DNA of 64,000 nucleotides from an uncultured Alistipes sp. (lineage in GTDB: Bacteria > Bacteroidota > Bacteroidia > Bacteroidales > Rikenellaceae): assembly GCA_900769405.1 (NCBI GenBank), contig CAAGGL010000031.1, positions 124,001 through 188,000 on the forward strand, in the 5' to 3' direction. Position numbers and translations under genes: made by a program. Positions 6,837-15,672 of the stretch are shown here, piece after piece. The notes beneath the pieces were generated by a model. That model did no database searches and was not told the origin of the DNA. It was given only the letters and a program-made list of their open reading frames with translations. Positions within the stretch are counted from its first letter, which is position 1. Each line of letters opens with the position of its first letter.

Positions 6837-8105
6837 CTATTTCTTCTTCGCAAGCACCTCGCAACGGTCGATCTGGTTGCCATTGCGATCGAGCAGCGTC
6901 AGCACCAACTGCTTCTTGTTTGCCGCGATGTGGATCGCGCCGACCGTCTTCGGACCTTCATACCAGGTGCAGCGGATCTTGTCCTCGTTTTGCTTGGGCA
7001 TATCCTTGATCGCCTGACCGCGCTCGTTGTCCGACGAGGGCAGCTGAACATAGACCGTACCGCGCTTGCCGTCGGTTGCCTCACCTGCGTAGAGGGGCGC
7101 AGTGCGCACATAGATATGGTTGTTGCCCGCCAGCGCGAGATCGACACCCAACTCATCGAAGAGCTCGCACCAACGACCATATTGCGAATCCTTCCCGTCG
7201 TGACCGAAGAACCACTGATAGTGCTCGCAAACGATCACATAACGAGCCTTGTTCTGCTCAACGACCTGACGTACCCACGCCTGAGCTTCGGCCAAACCCT
7301 CGGCCTTGCGCATCATCTCGTTGTTAAGCATAATGAACAGAGCATCACCATAATAGAAGTAGTAGCAAACGCCCATCTCGTTGCCGTAACCATTGCGCGG
7401 ATAGAAGTTTGCATCGCGGAAAAACGCGTTCGACTGACCATTCACGCGGGTCATATTGTCGTGGTTGCCGTTGACGCCCGCCCACATATAATCGTGGAAG
7501 GGTTTGCGGGTGTAGAGGTCGTACCAGAACGAGTAGCTGCCGCCCCACGCAGTGATGTCGCCGAGGTGCAGAATCCAATCGATCGAGGGGTCATATTTCT
7601 CGACCGTGCTGATCATCTCCATTGCCGAATTGACGCGGTGGGGCAGGGGTGTGTAGGCGTGGAAATCGGAGATCGCACACACGCTCCACTCCTTGGCGCC
7701 GGCGGTGCGGAAGTAACGCTCTTCGCTCCACTCGTCGCCCGATCCGATCGAGTATTTGTAGTCGGTATCGGGGCGTAAACCTCTGAGTGTAACCTCACAT
7801 TTGGTGAATCGTACCAGTTCGTTAACGGTCACGCCCTGAGGCGTTTTCGATGAGATGCCGTCGTATGTTGTGCAGAGGTGTGTTTCGGCCTCGACCACGC
7901 GGGCGCGCTTCCAATCGCTGTCGCCGATGCGGGTGTAGCGCACCGAAGTCGCCGTCGAGAGGGTATCGACGCCCCAGCTGATATTCATATTTTTCGAGCT
8001 GTTCTGATCGGGGCACGCCACGACCGTAAAGGGGCTTGCGGGCAGCTGCGCAGCGAGAGTTCCGATGGTCAGCACCGCCACAAGAGTAGAGATTATTCGT
8101 TTCAT
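6837..8105 (-). CDS. Secreted calcineurin-like metallophosphoesterase with purple-acid-phosphatase-type N-domain
   Basis: This 422-residue protein has a signal peptide (1-19). The N-terminal domain (about 22-135) is fibronectin-III-like and ends in LRPDTDYKYSIGS, as in purple acid phosphatases. The catalytic domain follows with DFH (about 145), LGDITAWGG (about 180), GNHD (about 213), CEHYQWFFGHDG and a final AGNNHIYVRT, together giving the dinuclear metal ligands. It is expected to hydrolyse phosphate esters in the periplasm or at the cell surface; the substrate is not evident. The ATG at 8105 is preferred over 8177 because the signal peptide begins there and a -7 box TAAATTTG lies at 8142-8135. 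It is monocistronic. Confidence 0.85.
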   Translation of the reverse strand: MKRIISTLVAVLTIGTLAAQLPASPFTVVACPDQNSSKNMNISWGVDTLSTATSVRYTRIGDSDWKRARVVEAETHLCTTYDGISSKTPQGVTVNELVRFTKCEVTLRGLRPDTDYKYSIGSGDEWSEERYFRTAGAKEWSVCAISDFHAYTPLPHRVNSAMEMISTVEKYDPSIDWILHLGDITAWGGSYSFWYDLYTRKPFHDYMWAGVNGNHDNMTRVNGQSNAFFRDANFYPRNGYGNEMGVCYYFYYGDALFIMLNNEMMRKAEGLAEAQAWVRQVVEQNKARYVIVCEHYQWFFGHDGKDSQYGRWCELFDELGVDLALAGNNHIYVRTAPLYAGEATDGKRGTVYVQLPSSDNERGQAIKDMPKQNEDKIRCTWYEGPKTVGAIHIAANKKQLVLTLLDRNGNQIDRCEVLAKKK

Positions 8106-8134
8106 TTTCGGATTGTTTTTAGATTCTTTGAAGA

Positions 8135-8142
8135 CAAATTTA
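8135..8142 (-). promoter_or_regulatory. -7 element for the phosphoesterase gene
   Basis: The minus strand reads TAAATTTG, an exact TAnnTTTG match 29 bases before the ATG at 8105. No clear -33 box. Confidence 0.5.
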
Positions 8143-8187
8143 GTGTTTTTTTTGTAAAATTTCGGTCGAACGTGCAACGAAATCGTT

Positions 8188-8195
8188 TAATTTTG
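8188..8195 (+). promoter_or_regulatory. -7 element for the small barrel-like gene
   Basis: TAATTTTG matches the -7 consensus 29 bases before the ATG at 8225. The -33 box is not clear. Confidence 0.45.
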
Positions 8196-8224
8196 CGTCT
8201 AATAGATAAAACCCCAAACTTTCG

Positions 8225-8773
8225 ATGAAGATGAAACGGATGTTATTGGCTTTGACTTTTGCACTTTTGACCCTCTCGGCGAGTGCGCAGAGTGATTCGA
8301 TCAAGGTTGAACGACGCGCTGCATACCGAGGCGATGTTGCGGTAAGCGCATTTGCATTTCCATTTGTAGGCTTAACGTATGCCATTGAAACGACCCACGG
8401 CGTTGCGCTTGGTCGCAGGGGAAATGTCTTTGTCGGAGGTGGTTTTAAGTATCTCTACTACGATTCGCCCGATATTATCGACGATAATCCGAACCTGCAC
8501 TATTACACGGGATATGTGCGTGGAAAATACATCGTTCCAAGCAAGAAGATGAAGGTCAATTTCTTTGTGTCGGGCGATGTGGGTGTGAGTTTTTGGAAAA
8601 GCTATAATCTTGAAACACAGACGTCAAATCAGAACAAAGGATTCTACCTCAATGGCGATATCGGTATGGCGATCCGACTTTACAAATCGCTCTCGTTGGA
8701 TCTCTCGGTCGGTATGTGGGGTGCTTTGGGCGATTTTGGATCGCCCCATCTCAAACTCGGATTTACGTTCTAA
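8225..8773 (+). CDS. Small secreted protein, probable outer-membrane beta-barrel
   Basis: This 182-residue protein begins with a signal peptide (to about residue 22, LSASAQ). The mature part is built of short strands with alternating aromatic and polar residues (VFVGGGFKYLYY, YYTGYVRGKYIV, KVNFFVSGDVGVSF, GFYLNGDIGMAI) and ends in KLGFTF, with the terminal Phe expected of outer-membrane barrels. Eight strands fit the length. I do not recognise a named family. A second ATG two codons downstream is an equally possible start. A hairpin terminator follows. Confidence 0.7.
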   Translation: MKMKRMLLALTFALLTLSASAQSDSIKVERRAAYRGDVAVSAFAFPFVGLTYAIETTHGVALGRRGNVFVGGGFKYLYYDSPDIIDDNPNLHYYTGYVRGKYIVPSKKMKVNFFVSGDVGVSFWKSYNLETQTSNQNKGFYLNGDIGMAIRLYKSLSLDLSVGMWGALGDFGSPHLKLGFTF

Positions 8774-8780
8774 ACAAATA

Positions 8781-8810
8781 GAGTCGCGCACGGTCAGCGC
8801 GGCTCTTTTT
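8781..8810 (+). terminator. Terminator after the barrel-like gene
   Basis: GAGTCGCGC (8781-8789) pairs with GCGCGGCTC (8797-8805), one G-U pair included, and is followed by TTTTTG. Confidence 0.75.
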
Positions 8811-8824
8811 GTTGAGATTAAGAC

Positions 8825-8875
8825 TTATCATTGGCGGGTGGGGGGCTCGGCCAAAGGCCGACCCGCCAATGATAA
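8825..8875. repeat. Interspersed palindromic element, copy 1
   Basis: Fifteen-base perfect arms TTATCATTGGCGGGT (8825-8839) and ACCCGCCAATGATAA (8861-8875) enclose a GGGGGGCT bulge and an inner hairpin CGGCC-AAA-GGCCG (8848-8860). A second copy with the same architecture and near-identical sequence lies inverted at 32159-32209. Both are intergenic. I see no transposase. Confidence 0.85.
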
Positions 8876-8944
8876 CGAAATCATAGATTTCGGATTTATT
8901 GATTCTTAATTGTCAAAACTTGAATTGAGAATCATATTTTTTGT

Positions 8945-8952
8945 TATCTTTG
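8945..8952 (+). promoter_or_regulatory. Promoter for the aroQ operon
   Basis: TATCTTTG is an exact -7 match 22 bases before the aroQ ATG. CTTG at 8919-8922 (22-base spacer) or TTG at 8925-8927 (17-base spacer) could be the -33 box. Confidence 0.6.
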
Positions 8953-8974
8953 CAAAAATATAAATATACGAAAA

Positions 8975-9409
8975 ATGAAAATCCTGATTCTCAACGGCCC
9001 TAATCTCAATTTGCAGGGGCGACGCGATACCGACATCTACGGCACCGAAACCTTCGAGGAGTTTATCGAGCGTCTGCGCGCGGCATTCTCGGAGTGCGAG
9101 GTGGACTACTTCCAATCGAATATCGAGGGCGAGCTGATCGACCAACTGCATAAATCCATTGGTTGCTACGACGGCGTGGTGCTCAATGCGGGCGGTTATA
9201 CCCATACGGCTGTTGCGCTGGCTGACGCTGTGGGCGCGGTTTCGACACCTGTTGTTGAGGTGCATATCTCGTCGATTCTGGCGCGTGAGGAGTTCCGCCA
9301 CGTGTCGCTCATCGCACCGCGAGCTATCGGCTCGATAATGGGCTTTGGTCTGGATTCGTACCGACTCGGAATGTTGGCTCTCGGAGCAAAGCAGACCTCG
9401 AAAATGTAA
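8975..9409 (+). CDS. aroQ: Type II 3-dehydroquinate dehydratase
   Basis: This 144-residue protein has the full-length, single-domain architecture of the dodecameric type II enzyme. It dehydrates 3-dehydroquinate to 3-dehydroshikimate in the shikimate pathway. NGPNLNLQGRR (7-17) and Tyr22 in IYG give the catalytic lid, NAGGYTH places His77, and VEVHISS places His97. The gene has its own promoter and is followed after 15 bases by a flippase gene. That linkage looks incidental to aromatic synthesis but makes a four-gene co-directional run possible. Confidence 0.95.
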   Translation: MKILILNGPNLNLQGRRDTDIYGTETFEEFIERLRAAFSECEVDYFQSNIEGELIDQLHKSIGCYDGVVLNAGGYTHTAVALADAVGAVSTPVVEVHISSILAREEFRHVSLIAPRAIGSIMGFGLDSYRLGMLALGAKQTSKM

Positions 9410-9424
9410 TAAACGCAAGGCACG

Positions 9425-10876
9425 ATGCAACTCAAAGACAAGGTAGTGAGCGGTGTGGCGTGGAGCGCGGCCGAGAAGATCGGCTCGATGCTGCTGCAAA
9501 TGGTCGTCAGCTTTGTGCTGGCGGGACTGCTCGTGCCCGACGATTACGGCACGATGGCCGTGATGGTGGTCTTTGCTACGTTGTCGTTGCTGATTGTCGA
9601 TAGCGGATTCTCGCAGGCTCTGATCCGCAAAGCCGAACCGACGCAGAGCGATTATACGTCGGTGTTCGTTTTCAACCTTGTGGTTTCGTGGGTGCTCTAT
9701 GCGCTGCTGGTGGCGGGCTCGTTCCCGTTGGCGGCATATTACGACCAACCCGAGATGACGCGCATTGCGCCGGTGCTGTTTCTGTTGCTGCCCGTCAATG
9801 CGATGTGCGTGATCCAAAATACGATCCTCACCCGCACGTTCGCTTTCCGCAAGTTATCGACCATTACCTTCCTCTCGTCGTTGGTGGCGGGCGTGGTGTC
9901 GATCACGGTGGCGGTTCTTGGTGGCGGTCTGTGGGCGCTGGTGTGCCAGCGACTGCTGACGTTGGTGGTCAAGGCGATACTGCTCTGGTGGTGGGGCGAT
10001 TGGCGACCGAGGGGCGGTTGGAGTATGGGACCTCTGCGCGAGATGTTCCCATATAGCTCGCGATTGCTGGCTACCGACCTGCTCAATGGTATCTACAACA
10101 ACGTGTCGTCGCTCTTTATTGGTCGTATGTACACGCTGCAACAACTCGGCTACTTCTCGCAGGCGCAGAAACTCAAAGACCTGCCCGTAACATCGACCGT
10201 TCAGGCGGTGCAGAATGTGACCTTCCCCGCTTTGGCATCGATCCGTGATGACGAGCGTAAGTTTGCCGAGAGCTATCGTCAGGTGCTGATGGTTATGGCA
10301 TTTGTGATGATCCCGATGATGGCGGGTTTGGTAGCGGTGGCCGACGATATGTTTGCGCTGATTGGCGATAAGTGGCGCCCGACGGTGCCCTATTTCCGTG
10401 TGTTGTGCCTGACAGGCATCACGCAGCCGATCGCAATGGTGGCCTACAATATCCTCAAAGTGCGCAGCAATGGCCGAATAATATTCAAACTGGAAATAGT
10501 CAAAAAACTGATAATGACCCCGATACTTGCCCTGACGATACCGATGAGTGTCGAGGCTGTGGTTTGGGGCTTGGTGGCGATGTCGGCAATTGAGATGGCG
10601 ATCAACTTCGGTGCTACGTTGCGCTTTACGAGCGTGGCTGTAGGTCGTGTTCTGCGCGATCTGCTTGCTCCGTTGGCTGTTGCGGCGGTGATGTGCGTGG
10701 CGGTCTATGCGCTGAGTGGCGCGGTGCAGATGTGGCCGATAGCCTTGCGCTTGGTGGTGGAGGTAGCGACGGGTGTTGCGATCTATGCCGGTGGAGCGTG
10801 GTTGCTGCGCTTGGAGGGTATGCGCGAGATGGTGCGTATCGTGCGCGGTCTGCTTGGACGAAACAATAATCAATAA
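9425..10876 (+). CDS. Polysaccharide flippase of the MOP/PST superfamily (Wzx-like)
   Basis: This 483-residue protein has about twelve to fourteen membrane helices. It opens LKDKVVSGVAWSAAEKIGSM and continues with VPDDYGTMAVMVVF, a typical start for lipopolysaccharide biosynthesis proteins that move undecaprenyl-linked glycans across the inner membrane. The central ELGYFSQAQKLKDLP-like segment (here QLGYFSQAQKLKDLPV) and the following MALVMI-type helices support the family. No glycosyltransferases are adjacent, so the glycan handled is unknown. It sits 15 bases after aroQ and 14 bases before an alkaline phosphatase gene, suggesting one transcript. Confidence 0.85.
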   Translation: MQLKDKVVSGVAWSAAEKIGSMLLQMVVSFVLAGLLVPDDYGTMAVMVVFATLSLLIVDSGFSQALIRKAEPTQSDYTSVFVFNLVVSWVLYALLVAGSFPLAAYYDQPEMTRIAPVLFLLLPVNAMCVIQNTILTRTFAFRKLSTITFLSSLVAGVVSITVAVLGGGLWALVCQRLLTLVVKAILLWWWGDWRPRGGWSMGPLREMFPYSSRLLATDLLNGIYNNVSSLFIGRMYTLQQLGYFSQAQKLKDLPVTSTVQAVQNVTFPALASIRDDERKFAESYRQVLMVMAFVMIPMMAGLVAVADDMFALIGDKWRPTVPYFRVLCLTGITQPIAMVAYNILKVRSNGRIIFKLEIVKKLIMTPILALTIPMSVEAVVWGLVAMSAIEMAINFGATLRFTSVAVGRVLRDLLAPLAVAAVMCVAVYALSGAVQMWPIALRLVVEVATGVAIYAGGAWLLRLEGMREMVRIVRGLLGRNNNQ

Positions 10877-10890
10877 ATACTTTCTACACA

Positions 10891-12075
10891 ATGAAAAAAC
10901 AGACATTTCTAACTGCACTCTTCGCGCTGGTGGCACTGAGCGTTTCGGCTGCGCAACCGCGTGTTAAGAATGTGATCTATCTGATTGGCGACGGTATGGG
11001 TTTTGGCGCGGTGTCGTCGCTGTTGCTGTCGCAGAACGAGAAGACGGGATTCGAGTATGCTCCCGTGATTGGTCTGTCGGAGACCTGCTCGGCAGATAAC
11101 TTTGTTACCGATTCGCCCGCGGGCGGTACGGCTTTGGCAACGGGTACCCGTACTCGCAATGGTTACTTGGGTGTCGATCCCGATGGCAACCAGCTGAACA
11201 GCATTCTGCGCAAGGCTCAGACGATGGGCAAGCGCACGGGTATCGTGGTCAATACGGTGCTGACCGAGGCAACGCCCGCAGCGTTTTATGGCGGTGTGAA
11301 GAGCCGCAAGGAGAGCCTGCGTCTGGCGGAGCAGTTCGTTGAGAGTGGCGTCGATGTGGCTATTGGCTCGGGTTTGAGCGTATTTGTAGGTCGTCCCGAT
11401 TCGGTCGATCTGACTGCCGAACTGATCCACCGTGGCTACGATGTATATCTGGATTGGGGAGCAACGGCGCGCTCGAAGGCTGACCGTTTTGTGTCGATCC
11501 TGCCGATGTCGGACGTTCACCGTCGCAATAAGTCGAGCAACAAGACCGCAGGTGCGGCAGATGGCGCTGAGGTATGCTTGGCGGCACAGCTGGCAGCCGA
11601 GAGCGGCGAGGAGCCCACATCGAGCGACCCGACCGAGTACCTGACTCGCGCGGTTGAGAAGGCTTTGGGTACTTTGGAGCGCACGGCCGATCGCAATGGT
11701 TTCTTCCTGATGATCGAGAGCGCGATTATCGACGGCTACGGCCACAATAACGACTCGGAGGGTATGATCGAGGAGATGCGCGAGTTCGATCGCACGTTGC
11801 AGATGTTGGTTAAGTATGTCGAGTCGCACCCCGAGACTCTGTTGGTCGTAACGGCTGACCACGAGACGGGCGGTACGGGTGTTTCGTATCGTTCGTACGA
11901 GGTAGGTGGCGAGGCTCCTGTGACGCTTTCGTTCAGCACGAAGGGTCATACGGGTACGGTTGTGCCCATCTTTGCATACGGTGCTGGTGCTGAGGAGTTC
12001 GGTGCGATTATGAAGAACACCGAGTTGCCGAAGATCATCGAGCGCCTGATCAATGGCAAGAAGTCGAAGAGATAA
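10891..12075 (+). CDS. Secreted alkaline phosphatase (PhoA superfamily)
   Basis: This 394-residue protein has a signal peptide (1-21). The metal ligand motif LIGDGMGFG places Asp34, and TDSPAGGTALATG places the nucleophile Ser75. The later segments LMIESAIIDGYGHNND, VTADHETGG and HTGTVVPIFAYG provide the remaining zinc and magnesium ligands. Together they show a complete two-metal active site. It should release phosphate from phosphomonoesters in the periplasm. It is shorter than E. coli PhoA, as is common in Bacteroidota. The neighbouring GH20 enzyme begins 18 bases later, so phosphorylated or glycan-derived substrates may be handled together (inference). Confidence 0.92.
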   Translation: MKKQTFLTALFALVALSVSAAQPRVKNVIYLIGDGMGFGAVSSLLLSQNEKTGFEYAPVIGLSETCSADNFVTDSPAGGTALATGTRTRNGYLGVDPDGNQLNSILRKAQTMGKRTGIVVNTVLTEATPAAFYGGVKSRKESLRLAEQFVESGVDVAIGSGLSVFVGRPDSVDLTAELIHRGYDVYLDWGATARSKADRFVSILPMSDVHRRNKSSNKTAGAADGAEVCLAAQLAAESGEEPTSSDPTEYLTRAVEKALGTLERTADRNGFFLMIESAIIDGYGHNNDSEGMIEEMREFDRTLQMLVKYVESHPETLLVVTADHETGGTGVSYRSYEVGGEAPVTLSFSTKGHTGTVVPIFAYGAGAEEFGAIMKNTELPKIIERLINGKKSKR

Positions 12076-12093
12076 ACACACAATGATAAACAG

Positions 12094-14412
12094 ATGAAAA
12101 GACTACTAATTGCATTGGTGGCAGTCGCTGCGGTGGCTTGCGCACCCAAGAACGAGCCTCTGTCGCTTGTTCCCTATCCCAACCACGTTGAGGCGGGTTC
12201 GGGTCGATATTCGATTGTTAATGCACCGATTGCGTGCGACGAGGCTATGGACGATCGCGCATTTGCGTCGGTTGCAACCTTTGCCGATCAGCTGGCAACC
12301 GTAAGTGGTGGCGAGTTTGAGGCTACGAAGACGGCTGCAATGCCTTCGGAGGGTTTCCGTTTTGTTGTTGATGCGACGGTTGAACCCGAGGGTTACCGCC
12401 TGTCGATCGATCGCAAGGGTGTTGAGGTTCGTGCGAGCCAGTTCGCAGGTTTCCACTACGCAATCCAGACTATCAAGCAGTTGCTGCCTGCTAAGGTTTA
12501 TGGCAAGGAGTTGGCTGCCGATGAGGATTGGTCGCTGCCCTGCCTCGATATCGAGGACGCACCCCGTTTCGGTTATCGCGGTATGCATCTGGATGTTTCG
12601 CGTCACTTCTTCTCGGTTGAGGAGGTGAAGGCCTACATCGACATTATGGCAATTCACAAGCTCAACCGCCTGCATTGGCACCTGACCGACGATCAGGGTT
12701 GGCGTGTTGAGATCAAGCGTTTCCCCAAGCTGACCGACGTTGGCGCAATGCGTAAGCACACCGTGGTTCGCAAGAATTGGGGTACCTACGACGGCGTTCC
12801 TCACGGTGGTTACTATACTCAGGATCAGATCCGCGAGGTTGTTGAGTACGCTGCTGCAAATGCTATCGAGGTTGTTCCCGAGATCGACCTGCCGGGTCAT
12901 ATGATGGCTGCGCTGGCTGCATATCCCGAGTTGGGTTGCACGGGCGGTCCGTATGAGGTTTGGCCGCGTTGGGGTATCTCGGATGAGGTACTTTGCGCCG
13001 GTAACGACAAGATTTTCGACCTGTTGGAGGGTGTATTCGAGGAGGTTATCGAGTTGTTCCCCTCGGAGTTGATCCACATCGGTGGCGACGAGTGCCCGAA
13101 GGTACGTTGGAGCACCTGCCCGACCTGCCAGGCTAAGATCAAGGAGCTGGGCTTGAAAGATGATGATAAGCACTCGGCAGAGCACTATTTGCAGAGCTAC
13201 GTTATGACCCGTATCGAGGAGTTCCTCGCAGAGAAGGGTCGCCGCGTGATCGGTTGGGACGAGATTCTCGAAGGTCAGATCGGCCCCAATGCTGCGGTTA
13301 TGTCGTGGCGCGGTAACGAGGGTGGCGTCGAGGCTGCAAAGCTGGGTCACGATGTTGTGATGGTTCCCACCTCGTACTTCTATTTCGACTATTGCCAGTC
13401 GGCTGATCAGGAGGCTGAGCCGTTCGGTATCGGCGGTTTCTTGCCCGTTGATCGCGTATATTCGTACGAGTTGCCCGAGGCACTGACCGAGGAGGACGCA
13501 AAGCATATCCTCGGCGTTCAGGCTAATATGTGGACCGAGTATATCGCCGACCGCGACCACCTCTACTATATGCTTCTGCCGCGTCTGTCGGCACTGAGCG
13601 AGGTGCAGTGGTGTGCTAAGGGCGTACGCGATTGGGATCGTTTCATTGCGAACTTCCGTATGCACGAGATCTTCGATGTAATGGGCTACAACTACGCAAC
13701 ACACATCTTCGGTATCACAGCCGAGACCGACACCAACATCGACAATCGCTCGATTACTGCGACGCTCACCACGCTGGGCGATACCCCCATTTACTACACT
13801 CTCGACGGTAGTGTACCTACGACCGAGTCGGCCGTTTATACCAAGCCGCTGACCATCACCGAGCAGTGCACGCTGACGGCAGCCGTGTTCCGCGAGGGCG
13901 TTGATGTCGATAATTGCGTTGTGCCTATTATGTTCAACAAGGCTACGGCACGCCCCGCAGTGCTCAATAGCAATCCTCACGCGAAGTATCTCTTCGAGGG
14001 CGCTAAGACGCTGGTTGATGGTCGTGTTGGCGGTCCCGATTTCGGTGGCGGTCCGTGGATCGGCTATCTGTTCGAGGATATGGACGTAACCATTGATATG
14101 GAGGGTTCGGAGAGCTACTCGAAGGTGACGCTGACGGCATTGGCACAGAAGGCTCCGTGGGTATTCCTGCCTATGTCGATGACTGTGCTCACTTCGGACG
14201 ATGGCGAGAACTTCACCGAGGCTGGTCATATCGATATCGAGCCGCAAGCAAAGGGTGAGCCCGACGGTATCTTCACCTTTGCGGTCGAGATCGAGCCCAC
14301 CACGGCGCGTTACTTGCGCGTGAAGGCTGCTACGCTCGATCCCGTATCGAAGTGGCACAATGGCGGTGGCGGCAAGGGTTTCTTGTTCGCCGGCGAGATC
14401 GAGGTTGAGTAA
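12094..14412 (+). CDS. GH20 beta-N-acetylhexosaminidase lipoprotein
   Basis: This 772-residue protein has a lipoprotein signal with Cys16 (VAAVACAPK). Domains in order: a GH20b N-terminal domain (about 20-150); the GH20 barrel (about 155-500) with the substrate-assisted catalytic pair in HIGGDECPKVRW (Asp332-Glu333) and LHWHLTDDQGWR; a chitobiase-type C-terminal beta domain (about 553-605, YYTLDGSVPTTES); and a discoidin/F5-8-type carbohydrate-binding module (about 630-772). It should remove terminal GlcNAc or GalNAc from host glycans such as mucin. It closes the aroQ-flippase-phosphatase run and ends at a strong terminator. Confidence 0.95.
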   Translation: MKRLLIALVAVAAVACAPKNEPLSLVPYPNHVEAGSGRYSIVNAPIACDEAMDDRAFASVATFADQLATVSGGEFEATKTAAMPSEGFRFVVDATVEPEGYRLSIDRKGVEVRASQFAGFHYAIQTIKQLLPAKVYGKELAADEDWSLPCLDIEDAPRFGYRGMHLDVSRHFFSVEEVKAYIDIMAIHKLNRLHWHLTDDQGWRVEIKRFPKLTDVGAMRKHTVVRKNWGTYDGVPHGGYYTQDQIREVVEYAAANAIEVVPEIDLPGHMMAALAAYPELGCTGGPYEVWPRWGISDEVLCAGNDKIFDLLEGVFEEVIELFPSELIHIGGDECPKVRWSTCPTCQAKIKELGLKDDDKHSAEHYLQSYVMTRIEEFLAEKGRRVIGWDEILEGQIGPNAAVMSWRGNEGGVEAAKLGHDVVMVPTSYFYFDYCQSADQEAEPFGIGGFLPVDRVYSYELPEALTEEDAKHILGVQANMWTEYIADRDHLYYMLLPRLSALSEVQWCAKGVRDWDRFIANFRMHEIFDVMGYNYATHIFGITAETDTNIDNRSITATLTTLGDTPIYYTLDGSVPTTESAVYTKPLTITEQCTLTAAVFREGVDVDNCVVPIMFNKATARPAVLNSNPHAKYLFEGAKTLVDGRVGGPDFGGGPWIGYLFEDMDVTIDMEGSESYSKVTLTALAQKAPWVFLPMSMTVLTSDDGENFTEAGHIDIEPQAKGEPDGIFTFAVEIEPTTARYLRVKAATLDPVSKWHNGGGGKGFLFAGEIEVE

Positions 14413-14431
14413 CGAACTCCGATCACCAAAC

Positions 14432-14469
14432 ACAAAAAAGGTCGTGCAACGCTGCACGACCTTTTTTGT
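14432..14469. terminator. Strong bidirectional terminator
   Basis: ACAAAAAAGGTCGTGCA (14432-14448) and TGCACGACCTTTTTTGT (14453-14469) form a perfect 17-pair stem between the convergent hexosaminidase and outer-membrane factor genes. Confidence 0.92.
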
Positions 14470-14487
14470 GTTTGCGATTCGGCTCGA

Positions 14488-15672
14488 CTACAACATCACC
14501 GAGGTGATCTGCGCGTGAACCTGCTGCAACTGACGCTCGAAGTCGATACGTGCCTCCAAAACGTCGTAGTAGTTGCTGAGCGACGAAAAGTAATCGACGA
14601 TCGAGATCTGACCCGCCTCAATCGCGCGCGAGAGATACGAACGGTAGTCGCCCATCTCGCTCTCGATCTGGCGATACTCCGCAATCGAACGCTCCAAAAC
14701 CTCTACGCGCTCATACATCGCCGCGAGCGAGGTACGGACGTCGTTTACGGCGCTCAGGTGCTCGGCCTCGGCGTATGCTGCCTGCGCCTTAGCTGCGCGA
14801 GTGTTGCGGTAGCCCGAGAAAATAGGCACGCTCATACCCACCACAACGCCATTGAAATGCTGACCAGTCGAGTGGGCGAGTTTGTAACCAACGGTGAACT
14901 GCGGCAGTGTCTTCGCGCGCTCGACCTTTACAGCCTGCTCAGCAATCTCGACCTGCGATGCGGCGATCAACAGCGCGGGCTCGGTGGTCGCGTAGAGAGC
15001 CTCCATTTCGGCCAGCGGCATCAACTCCGTAAGAGGTGCATACTCCGTATCGGTGAAGGTTATCTCCGCACCGCCATTGAGCGTGCGCAGACGGTTCTCC
15101 GCTGCCTCGATCTCGATTTGGAGCATACTCACCGCATTGCGAGCGGCGGTCAACTCCATCTCGGCGCGATTCTTTTCGAGGATGTTGCCCTTGCCTGCAT
15201 CAAGACGTGCGGCATAGACCTCGGCAATACGCTCGGCATTCTGTGCGCGCTCGTCGGCAACCGCCTTCTGGCGGCGCAGAGCGATCAGGTCGATGCAGAG
15301 TTGCTTGGCTTCGAGCAGAGTCTGTTGACGCACCAACGCGTGGTCGGCGGTGAAGTGCGAGCTCTGCATCTTGGCCATCTGCGAGCGACGAACGTATGCC
15401 GTCGGGAAATCGAACGACTGAGTGGCTACCAACTCGCCATTCTGACCTGCCTCGGCAGGTGTTCCCCACGCGTGAACATACTGCACTTGGGGATTGGGCA
15501 GTTGGTTTGCGGTGCGTGCATCGAGCGTGCGAGCCTCGGTGAGCGAACTGTGGGCACGCAGCGAGAGGTTGTTCTCCTCGATCTGGCGCAACACGCCGTC
15601 GATACCCTGCGCACGTGTGTTGAGGGCGGTCACGAGAGCCGCCGCTGCAACGATATATCTAATCTTACGCAT
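14488..15672 (-). CDS. TolC/CzcC-family outer-membrane efflux protein
   Basis: This 394-residue protein has a signal peptide (1-21) and then two long coiled-coil repeats typical of outer-membrane efflux factors, for example LEAKQLCIDLIALRRQKAV and QAAYAEAEHLSAVNDVRTS with regular heptads. It forms the trimeric exit duct of a tripartite pump. Its ATG overlaps the end of the RND pump gene (GCGTAAG contains both the pump stop and the start of this frame), so translation is coupled. Together with the adaptor and RND genes it makes a complete CzcCBA/CusCBA-type system, in the order DUF6769-adaptor-pump-duct. Confidence 0.9.
   Translation of the reverse strand: MRKIRYIVAAAALVTALNTRAQGIDGVLRQIEENNLSLRAHSSLTEARTLDARTANQLPNPQVQYVHAWGTPAEAGQNGELVATQSFDFPTAYVRRSQMAKMQSSHFTADHALVRQQTLLEAKQLCIDLIALRRQKAVADERAQNAERIAEVYAARLDAGKGNILEKNRAEMELTAARNAVSMLQIEIEAAENRLRTLNGGAEITFTDTEYAPLTELMPLAEMEALYATTEPALLIAASQVEIAEQAVKVERAKTLPQFTVGYKLAHSTGQHFNGVVVGMSVPIFSGYRNTRAAKAQAAYAEAEHLSAVNDVRTSLAAMYERVEVLERSIAEYRQIESEMGDYRSYLSRAIEAGQISIVDYFSSLSNYYDVLEARIDFERQLQQVHAQITSVML

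Noticed and set aside
12106..14457. Very long open frame antisense to the hexosaminidase gene
   Set aside because: It mirrors a gene with strong codon bias (few codons whose complement is a stop). Its translation is low-complexity, rich in Arg, Leu and His, and matches no family; the sense gene is certain.
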